From positions 31,139 through 95,138 of the forward strand of contig JANXED010000004.1 in assembly GCA_025058175.1 (NCBI GenBank): a stretch of 64,000 nucleotides of DNA, given 5' to 3'. The notes under the pieces are model-generated. The model was not told the origin of the DNA, did not search any database, and was given only the letters and a program-made list of their open reading frames with translations. The position numbers and the translations under genes were made by a program. The stretch comes from Candidatus Calditenuaceae archaeon. Lineage in GTDB: Archaea > Thermoproteota > Nitrososphaeria_A > Caldarchaeales > Calditenuaceae. Shown piece by piece: positions 58,982-64,000 of the stretch (the stretch's first letter is position 1; the number at the start of each line of letters is the position of its first letter).

Positions 58982-60706
58982 ATGAATCCCGAGGACGTCC
59001 GCCAGCTGATCTACAAGTGGGCCCTGAAGAACGCCCATGACCACGGCGGGTCTGCACAGGAGAAGGCAGTGATCTCTAAGGTGATCGCGGAGAGACCGGA
59101 CCTGAAGGCCTCGATAGCCGTGCTGCTGGGTTTGGTGAGGGAGGTCGTAGGGCGGGTCAACTCGATGTCCCCCGACGCGATCGCGCAGGCCCTCTCGGAG
59201 CTGGCCCCTGAGCTCATGGTCGAGAGGAAGGTCGAGGCCAAAAGGAGGCTCCCCCCGCTCCCGAACGCGGTCCCGGGGAACGTGGTGACGAGGCTCCCGC
59301 CCGAGCCGAGCGGGTACATGCACATCGGGCACGCGCTCAGCGGACTGCTAAACTACCTCTACAAGGAGATGTACGGCGGGAAGGTCTGGCTCAGGTTCGA
59401 GGACACGGACCCTAGGAAGGTGAGGCCAGAGTACTACGACAGCTACAGGGACGGGTACAGCTGGGCCGGGATAAAGTGGGACCACGAGAAGTGCAACAGC
59501 GACGACATGGAGCTCTTCTACCGATACGCTGCCGAGCTGATCGAGTCCGGGAAGGCCTACGCCTGCGCGTGCAGCCGCGAGACTGTGAGGAGGCTGAGGT
59601 CCGAGGGCGTCCCCTGCGAGCACAGGGCCCAACCCGTCGAGGTGAACATGGAGCTCTGGGAGGGGATGCTGGAGGGCAGGTTCTCCGAGGGCGAAGTCTC
59701 GCTGCGACTCGTCGGGGACATGGCGTCGACGAACACGACTTTGAGGGACCCGGTGATAATGAGGATCGTCGAGAAGCCGCACCCGCTGAAGGGCGACAGG
59801 TACAGGGTCTGGCCGACCTACGACTTCGCGGCCAGCGTGGAGGACGCGATATGCGGGGTCACCCACGTCCTCAGGACCTCTGAGTTCATGCTCAGGGACG
59901 AGCTCCAGGACCTGATAAGGAGCTACCTCTCGATGCCCAACCCGACCTACGTCGAGTATGAGAGGTTCGAGTTCGAGGGGACGCCAGTCTCGAGGAGGGA
60001 GATCAGGTCGCTGATCGAGAGGGGCGTGGTCTCAGGATGGGACGACCCGAGGCTCGCGACGATCGCCTCGATCAGGAGGAGGGGGATAGTCCCGGAGGCG
60101 CTGAGGGAGTTCGTCGAGAGGTACGTAGCCCTGACGCAGAGCAGGAAGGTCTACTCCTGGGACCTTCTCTACGCGATCAACAGGAGGCTGATCGACGACC
60201 GGGCGCCGAGGATGTTCTTCGTCAAGGACCCGGTGAGGATAAGGCTCGAGGGAGCGGGCGTCCTTGAGGTCGACGTGCCCTTGCACCCGAACGGGAGGCT
60301 CGGGGCGAGGAGGCTTAGGGTCTCGGGGGAGGTTTACGTTCCCGCGGAGGACGTGAGGACCGTCGGTCCCGGGGGCGCGCTCAGGTTGAAGTTCCTCGGC
60401 AACGTGACGCTGAGGTCGGTCTCCGACGGCGATGCGGAGGGGGTCCTGGATGTCGCTCCACCTTCTCCAGGTCTCAGGGTGATCCAGTGGGTGCCGGTCG
60501 AGGAGGCAGTGAGCGTGAAGGTCCTGATCCCTGGGCCGCTACTCAACCCGGACGGGACCTTGAACGAGTCGAGCCTCGAGGTCGTCGAGGGCGTAGCCGA
60601 ACGGGCGGTGAGTTCGCTGGAGGTCGGGACGCACGTCCAGTTCGAGAGGTTCGGGTACTGCGTGAAGGACAGGTCGCCCAACGCCTTCGTGATGGCTCAC
60701 CGTTGA
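58982..60706 (+). CDS. gltX: glutamyl-tRNA synthetase
   Basis: The 574-residue product is the archaeal (GlnRS-like) GluRS: an N-terminal helical extension, catalytic domain with TRLPPEPSGYMHIGHA (HIGH motif), WLRFEDTDPRKVRPEYYD, the TPVSRREIRSL KMSKS-like motif, and a C-terminal beta-barrel anticodon-binding domain with FVKDPVRIRL. In Archaea it charges both tRNA-Glu and tRNA-Gln. CATTTATTCC near 58949 acts as TATA box. The 3' end overlaps a small minus-strand gene by 10 nt. Confidence 0.95.
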   Translation: MNPEDVRQLIYKWALKNAHDHGGSAQEKAVISKVIAERPDLKASIAVLLGLVREVVGRVNSMSPDAIAQALSELAPELMVERKVEAKRRLPPLPNAVPGNVVTRLPPEPSGYMHIGHALSGLLNYLYKEMYGGKVWLRFEDTDPRKVRPEYYDSYRDGYSWAGIKWDHEKCNSDDMELFYRYAAELIESGKAYACACSRETVRRLRSEGVPCEHRAQPVEVNMELWEGMLEGRFSEGEVSLRLVGDMASTNTTLRDPVIMRIVEKPHPLKGDRYRVWPTYDFAASVEDAICGVTHVLRTSEFMLRDELQDLIRSYLSMPNPTYVEYERFEFEGTPVSRREIRSLIERGVVSGWDDPRLATIASIRRRGIVPEALREFVERYVALTQSRKVYSWDLLYAINRRLIDDRAPRMFFVKDPVRIRLEGAGVLEVDVPLHPNGRLGARRLRVSGEVYVPAEDVRTVGPGGALRLKFLGNVTLRSVSDGDAEGVLDVAPPSPGLRVIQWVPVEEAVSVKVLIPGPLLNPDGTLNESSLEVVEGVAERAVSSLEVGTHVQFERFGYCVKDRSPNAFVMAHR

Positions 60707-60825
60707 CGCTTCTTCCTCACGAACTGCTCGTGCCCCCTCGGGCAGATGACGTAGTAGTGGTCGCCCCTGTCCTCCTCGTGGACCGACTCGACCTCAACCC
60801 TGCAGATTAAGCACTCGAACCTCAA
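60697..60825 (-). CDS. 42-residue zinc-finger protein
   Basis: A short minus-strand frame from TTG 60825 encodes 42 residues with FECLICRVEVESV, then YYVICPRGHEQFV and a basic end (RKKRQR). CxxC and CxxxH would form one zinc site. It lies 11 nt downstream of the next minus-strand gene and overlaps gltX by 10 nt. Similar mini zinc-ribbon proteins are common beside ribosomal genes in Archaea. Function unknown. The even coding pattern and the Cys pairs make it likely real. Confidence 0.55.
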   Translation of the reverse strand: MRFECLICRVEVESVHEEDRGDHYYVICPRGHEQFVRKKRQR

Positions 60826-60836
60826 GGGCCCTCGCC

Positions 60837-61178
60837 TCAGGGAGGTCTCTGGAAGGCTAGCTTGCCCTCCTCCATCACCAGCTCGTACTCATCGTTCACC
60901 TCGAACCTAACTCCGAGCCTCTCGTACTCCTCCTCGGTCAGGTAGAGGACCATCTTCGGGATCACCCTGTCCCTCTGGACCGGCATCAGGCCCATCCACT
61001 GAAGCTGTGTGAGGAGCGACTGGAAGATCTGCTGGGCGACGACGACCTCCTCCGCGGCGTAGACGCCCCTCGTGGAGGGAGCGGGCCTGACCTCGACTAG
61101 CTCGATGACTTTGCCGGGCCTCCCGGTGTCCGGGTCGCTGTAGGAGGAGACCCTGAAGACCCTGACCCTAACCCTCAC
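60837..61178 (-). CDS. conserved small protein, possibly arcadin-1-like
   Basis: The 113-residue product starts at GTG 61178 and reads RVRVFRVSSYSDPDTGRPGKVIELVEV, then AAEEVVVAQQIFQSLLTQLQ and RVIPKMVLYLTEEEYERLGVRFEVNDEYELVM. From memory this pattern resembles arcadin-1, a partner of crenactin in Thermoproteales. The match is uncertain and there is no crenactin gene in the window. A GACTTATCAC element about 25 bp upstream supports the GTG start rather than the long open frame beyond. It is divergent from ndk. Confidence 0.4.
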   Translation of the reverse strand: MRVRVRVFRVSSYSDPDTGRPGKVIELVEVRPAPSTRGVYAAEEVVVAQQIFQSLLTQLQWMGLMPVQRDRVIPKMVLYLTEEEYERLGVRFEVNDEYELVMEEGKLAFQRPP

Positions 61179-61265
61179 GGGCGGAGGGGCGGCTCCGAGG
61201 TGATAAGTCTGACCTCGAGCGCGAGGCCCGTTGACCTCAAATTGGTCCCGGTGGGGCATTCCGTG

Positions 61266-61682
61266 ATGACCGAAAGGACCTTCGTGATGCTGAAGCCGAG
61301 CGCGGTCGAGAGGGGGCTGATCGGCGAGATCATCTCGAGGTTCGAGAGGAAGGGGCTCAGGCTGGTCGCGATGAAGACCCTGACCCTGACACGGGCGCAG
61401 GCGGAGGAGCTTTACGCCGTCCACAGGGGGAAGCACTTCTACGAGGAGTTGGTAAGCAGGATGACCGGGAGGAGGGTCGTGGTGATGGTGCTGGAGGGCA
61501 GGTCGGCGGTCTCCGTCGTCAGGAAGCTCACCGGAGCGACCGATCCCGTGAACGCAGAGCCCGGGACCATCAGGGGAGACCTGGGGCTGGACCTGACTGA
61601 CAACTTGGTCCACGCCTCCGACAGCGCTGAGAGCTTCTCCCGAGAGAGCTCGATATTCTTTAGCCCCTCCGAGCTCACCTGA
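61266..61682 (+). CDS. ndk: nucleoside diphosphate kinase
   Basis: The 138-residue product is a standard NDK: TFVMLKPSAVERGLIGEII, RFERKGLRLVAMK, GKHFYEELVSRMTG, ATDPVNAEPGTIRGDLG, and the catalytic histidine in NLVHASDS. It balances NTP pools by phosphate transfer. The ATG at 61266 is the family start; an AT-rich CTCAAATT at about 61233-61240 lies 26-33 bp upstream. The longer frame beginning at 61200 is not supported. Confidence 0.95.
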   Translation: MTERTFVMLKPSAVERGLIGEIISRFERKGLRLVAMKTLTLTRAQAEELYAVHRGKHFYEELVSRMTGRRVVVMVLEGRSAVSVVRKLTGATDPVNAEPGTIRGDLGLDLTDNLVHASDSAESFSRESSIFFSPSELT

Positions 61683-61742
61683 AGGGTGATCGATAATAGT
61701 CTTCGATAAAACTTATTTTGCACTGGCGCATCTCTTTGCTCA

Positions 61743-62669
61743 GTGGAGAGCGCAGTAGAGAGGGACGAGTACGACCCGACGTCCGGTCATCGATCGTCCT
61801 TCTTAGACTACCGGTCGATGCAGTCCTTCCCGGAGGACGTTCGGGACGTCTCGACTCTCCAAATGATACGCAGCTCCATGTTCACGTACTCAAGGATGCT
61901 GTTCGCGAGGCAGATCGATAGCCGGACTTACCTCGAGTTGATGGCCAACGCCTACGAGCAGATCAGGAGGGTCTTAACGAAGGCCCTCGAAGAGGGGTAC
62001 CCGGAGAGCTTCTTCCGGAGCTACATGGAGGTCTTCAGCGACTCAGCCGTGACGAGGACCGCCGTCTTCCTCATCTACAACCACAAGTCCTTCGACCTGA
62101 CCCTCGAGGAGGCCAAGTGGTGCGCTCTGGTGCTCCAAGGGAACGTCGCCGACGCAGGGCCGCCGCCGATTGGACGTCCAATGCCCCCCGAGGAGGAGCG
62201 CCCTGAGGTGGAGAGACCTCCGACCGTCGACAGAGGACCTCCAGCCGTCGACAGGGGACCTCCAGCTCCAGCCGCTAGAGCCGAGCCGGCGGCCGTTAAT
62301 GCTGCGGCCTCCACCGCCGAGACCCCAGGCGTTGCGGTCGAGATCAGGGACGAGTTCACGGAGATCGTTGACGCCCTCCGGGTCGAGAGGGACAGGCTTC
62401 CGGAGAGGGAGAGGTACCTGGTGTTTCTGGCCCTCCTGACTATCTCCTACTGCAGGGGGAAGGTGGACCGATCGCAGCTGGTACAGCTCGGGAACGAGTA
62501 CCTGGAGAAGGCGGTCGGACTCGACGCGATCTACCTGGGCGAGGCGAGAAAGGCCCTACTCAGGAGGCTGGCTTCGATGCTGAAGGGCAGGAACGTTCCG
62601 CCCGTGATCGTCGCGGTGCTCGAGAACCCCGAGATATTGAGCTCCGGCAGAAGGGTTAGGATCCAGTGA
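61743..62669 (+). CDS. two-domain helical protein with Pro-rich linker, unknown function
   Basis: The 308-residue product is not recognised. Residues 20-135 form a helical domain (IRSSMFTYSRMLFARQIDSRTYLELMANAYEQI in part). Residues about 138-195 are a low-complexity linker with repeated PPAVDRGPPA units and Ala-rich sequence. Residues 196-308 form another helical domain, containing RYLVFLALLTISYCRGKV. A TATA-like AAACTTATTTT at about 61708-61718 lies 25 bp upstream of the GTG. It overlaps the eL24 gene convergently. The layout looks like an adaptor or scaffold protein. Confidence 0.6.
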   Translation: MESAVERDEYDPTSGHRSSFLDYRSMQSFPEDVRDVSTLQMIRSSMFTYSRMLFARQIDSRTYLELMANAYEQIRRVLTKALEEGYPESFFRSYMEVFSDSAVTRTAVFLIYNHKSFDLTLEEAKWCALVLQGNVADAGPPPIGRPMPPEEERPEVERPPTVDRGPPAVDRGPPAPAARAEPAAVNAAASTAETPGVAVEIRDEFTEIVDALRVERDRLPERERYLVFLALLTISYCRGKVDRSQLVQLGNEYLEKAVGLDAIYLGEARKALLRRLASMLKGRNVPPVIVAVLENPEILSSGRRVRIQ

Positions 62670-62868
62670 CCCGCCGCTTCTGGCTCGCCGTCGCCCTGCC
62701 CGCGAGCGTCCACTTGACCCTCCTCGGGTCCTTCTTGTGCTCGACCATGTAGACCCTGCACCTCCTGCTGCAGAACCAGAGGAGCGTCCCGTCCCTTCTC
62801 ACGTATAGCATCCCGACGCCGTGTGGGAACTGCCTCTCGCAGAACGCGCACCTGTGAGTCGTCACCAT
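62656..62868 (-). CDS. rpl24e: 50S ribosomal protein eL24
   Basis: The product (70 residues) is archaeal eL24 with its zinc site: HRCAFCERQFPHGVGMLYVRRDGTLLWFCSRRCRV (CxxC...CxxxC, seen in parts) and NPRKVKW-like KDPRRVKW. It binds the large subunit near the factor-binding side. The Met at 62868 gives the family start; a TTG at 62898 is an alternative but overlaps the TATA-like TATTAG. Convergent overlap with the preceding gene. Confidence 0.92.
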   Translation of the reverse strand: MVTTHRCAFCERQFPHGVGMLYVRRDGTLLWFCSRRCRVYMVEHKKDPRRVKWTLAGRATASQKRRVTGS

Positions 62869-62984
62869 CTCCTTCCACGGCACCTCGCTGGAGCTCAACT
62901 AATAGATCTTGCCGCATTCAGGACCTCCGGCCGGCGGCGACCTGAGGAGACCGGAGCGTCGGAGGGGTTCACTGGTTCAGGGCG

Positions 62985-63070
<86 letters not shown>

Positions 63071-63091
63071 AGTATATGATCTAACCAAATG

Positions 63092-63099
63092 CTTATATA
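63092..63099 (-). promoter_or_regulatory. TATA box for tRNA-Arg
   Basis: Minus-strand TATATAAG is centred about 26 bp upstream of the tRNA 5' end at 63070. In the plus direction the same box could drive the 63.1-kb region. Confidence 0.7.
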
Positions 63100-63103
63100 C
63101 TAC

Positions 63104-63418
63104 CGACATACTAGCCCCATGCGAGGCCTCGATGGGCGGCATCCTCGAGGAGATGTTGGTGTCGCAGTATTTAGAGCTTCAGCCCTAGGGCTTCAGGCGG
63201 CAGAGGAGGAACTACGCCCTCGTCGAGGTCTTGGATGTCTTTTTAAAGGCATTCGGGCTTCGGATCCGTGGAGGAGGTCGTTGAAGGTCCTCTCTGGGAA
63301 CCCGAGGAATGGCCTGGCCGTCGCGCTCCAGGAGACCGTCAACGAACTGATGTGCAAGGACTTGAAGCCGAAGACGGTCCTCTTCTCGCACTTCTGGAGC
63401 TCTGATTGTTACATGCCA
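63104..63418 (+). other. region with no intact recognised gene, possibly decayed coding remnants
   Basis: About 310 bp between tRNA-Arg's promoter and the last gene. A frame from ATG 63119 stays open to 63427 but its codon use and composition are unlike the neighbours. Two other frames give short protein-like pieces (MGGILEEMLVSQYLEL then a TAG, and NYALVEVLDVFLKAFGLRI). The mixture suggests a decayed gene rather than one intact protein. An internal CTTTTTAAAGG near 63239 could be a promoter. I cannot assign a function. Confidence 0.3.
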
Positions 63419-63420
63419 AA

Positions 63421-63428
63421 GATATAAG
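63421..63428 (+). promoter_or_regulatory. TATA box for the right-edge gene
   Basis: GATATAAG lies 24-31 bp before the ATG at 63452, predicting a leaderless message. Confidence 0.6.
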
Positions 63429-63451
63429 AGAGGGGTCTAGTTTTTGGGGAG

Positions 63452-64000
63452 ATGTCAAGTGGCACCGTCCCTGAGCTGAGGTTTGATTATGGTTTTTGGG
63501 TCGAGAGGGCCCGGGAGCTGGGGTATCCCGTTAAGGAGGAGGAGCTCAGCGTTAGGGTTCTGGGCGAGCAGGGTGTTTTCCCCAGAGGCCTCAACGTCAA
63601 GAGGGCTGTCAGGCTGTACATCGATGATTATGTGGAATTCGTGGTCGTTGAGCTTGGAGACGGCATGAGTAGGGGGATGTGTACTCGCGTAGCTAGGAAT
63701 TGGAAGAGGAACAGGTTGATCCGCCCTCTCCTAGTATTCACTGATGGCTTAGACAGTTACGTGGTGATTATTCCTGGGCCTGGTCTCGAGGGCGAGGCCA
63801 GGGTGCTTTGGCTACATGACGAGCTATACAGAACTGACAGGGAGGTAATTGGGTCGATGAGGTATCGCGGGGACCCTGAGAGCCTGAAGGAGGCGTACGA
63901 TAAGGAGTTCCTACCTTACGAACGCGTTAGGGAGGAGTTCTTTGAGGTTTATAGAGCTCTATATGAGAAAATAGTTAATGAGACGAGGCGCGTTTTGGGT
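63452..64000 (+). CDS. N-terminal part of a large protein, possibly a Type IIG-like restriction-modification enzyme (runs off right edge)
   Basis: The frame is open for 183 codons to the window edge. It begins MSSGTVPELRFDYGFWVERA and contains FPRGLNVKRAVRLYIDDYVEFVVVEL, RPLLVFTDGLDSYVVIIPGPG and EFLPYERVREEFFEVYRALYEKIVNE. From memory the last block resembles the helix that precedes the methylase domain in Eco57I/Type IIG-like restriction-modification proteins. The catalytic motifs would lie beyond the edge. Composition is AT-richer than the core genome, with CTA, TTA, ATT and GTT codons, as in a transferred gene. Confidence 0.45.
   Translation, partial: MSSGTVPELRFDYGFWVERARELGYPVKEEELSVRVLGEQGVFPRGLNVKRAVRLYIDDYVEFVVVELGDGMSRGMCTRVARNWKRNRLIRPLLVFTDGLDSYVVIIPGPGLEGEARVLWLHDELYRTDREVIGSMRYRGDPESLKEAYDKEFLPYERVREEFFEVYRALYEKIVNETRRVLG

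Noticed and set aside
63089..63427. 112-codon plus-strand frame beside tRNA-Arg as a real gene
   Set aside because: Composition and lack of any recognisable pattern, with protein-like pieces in other frames, make a decayed region more likely.

Overview
The window is a gene-dense, visibly GC-rich stretch of an archaeal chromosome. Archaeal markers include RNA polymerase subunit RpoN, archaeal DnaG, aIF5B, aEF1A, eL24, ribosomal proteins uS2/uS7/uS10/uS11/uS13, an archaeal histone, the transcription factor Elf1, an archaeal CCA-adding enzyme, archaeal adenylate kinase and tRNA genes with introns at position 37/38. CdvC/Vps4 and ESCRT-III (CdvB) genes together with Elf1 and a histone point to the TACK group (Thermoproteota). 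A Nitrososphaeria/Caldarchaeales-like or Conexivisphaera-like thermophile is my best inference. Many solitary genes have a TATA box 24-30 bp upstream of the start codon (leaderless mRNAs). Genes inside operons are coupled by 4-base overlaps (ATGA, GTGA, TTGA and one probable CTGA).

Layout. 1-2.3 kb: rpoN-eno-rpsB and the start of a prepilin peptidase, minus strand. 2.4-4.5 kb: a two-gene core methionine synthase (MetE halves). 4.5-6.6 kb: solitary uS13, DnaG, a MoaD-like protein. 6.6-11.4 kb: a MoxR-DUF58 operon with membrane and secreted proteins. 11.4-13.1 kb: a lower-GC island between tRNA-Ser and tRNA-Trp holding a frameshifted dprA and a ComF-like phosphoribosyltransferase interrupted by TAG. 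13.2-15.6 kb: a SufU-like protein, then convergent cdvC and cdvB. 15.8-24.4 kb: acyl-CoA metabolism (2-oxoacid dehydrogenase E1 alpha/beta, acyl-CoA dehydrogenase, two thiolase-like proteins, two DUF35 proteins, acetoacetyl-CoA synthetase). 24.4-30 kb: a secreted beta-propeller-like protein, a first DNA ligase, MeaB and an AsnRS-like asparagine synthetase. 30-37.4 kb: aIF5B-cca-kinase-alaX-second DNA ligase, then heme O synthase. 37.5 kb: a MAGE/Nse3-like winged-helix protein. 38.4-44.2 kb: a TtrBCA-type molybdoenzyme operon with a TorD-like chaperone, behind an AT-rich upstream region with a palindrome. 44.2-46.5 kb: tRNA-Ala, class II photolyase, a decayed SDR gene, tRNA-Glu. 46.6-54.8 kb: DRG GTPase, Elf1, uS10, aEF1A, uS7, Nudix, a secreted protein, a glycosyltransferase, uS11 and a PCuAC-like copper chaperone. 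54.9-63 kb: methylmalonyl-CoA mutase subunits, TrmI, adenylate kinase, histone, GluRS, small conserved proteins, Ndk, eL24, tRNA-Arg. 63.1-64 kb: an AT-richer accessory region with a truncated ORF that may begin a restriction-modification protein.

How it fits together. The metabolic genes suggest a heterotroph that oxidises branched-chain 2-oxoacids and acyl-CoAs through propionyl/methylmalonyl-CoA (mutase large and small subunits plus MeaB lie in the window). Respiration may be flexible: the ttr-type operon suggests a sulfur-oxyanion or metalloid acceptor, while heme O synthase and a PCuAC-like copper chaperone suggest a heme-copper oxidase elsewhere. Ribosomal and translation genes that usually cluster in archaea (S13-S4-S11; S7-EF1A-S10) are dispersed or locally inverted. 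No CRISPR array, rRNA operon or complete insertion sequence was seen. The clearest accessory segments are the dprA-comF remnant between two tRNAs, the SDR remnant beside tRNA-Glu, and the right edge.
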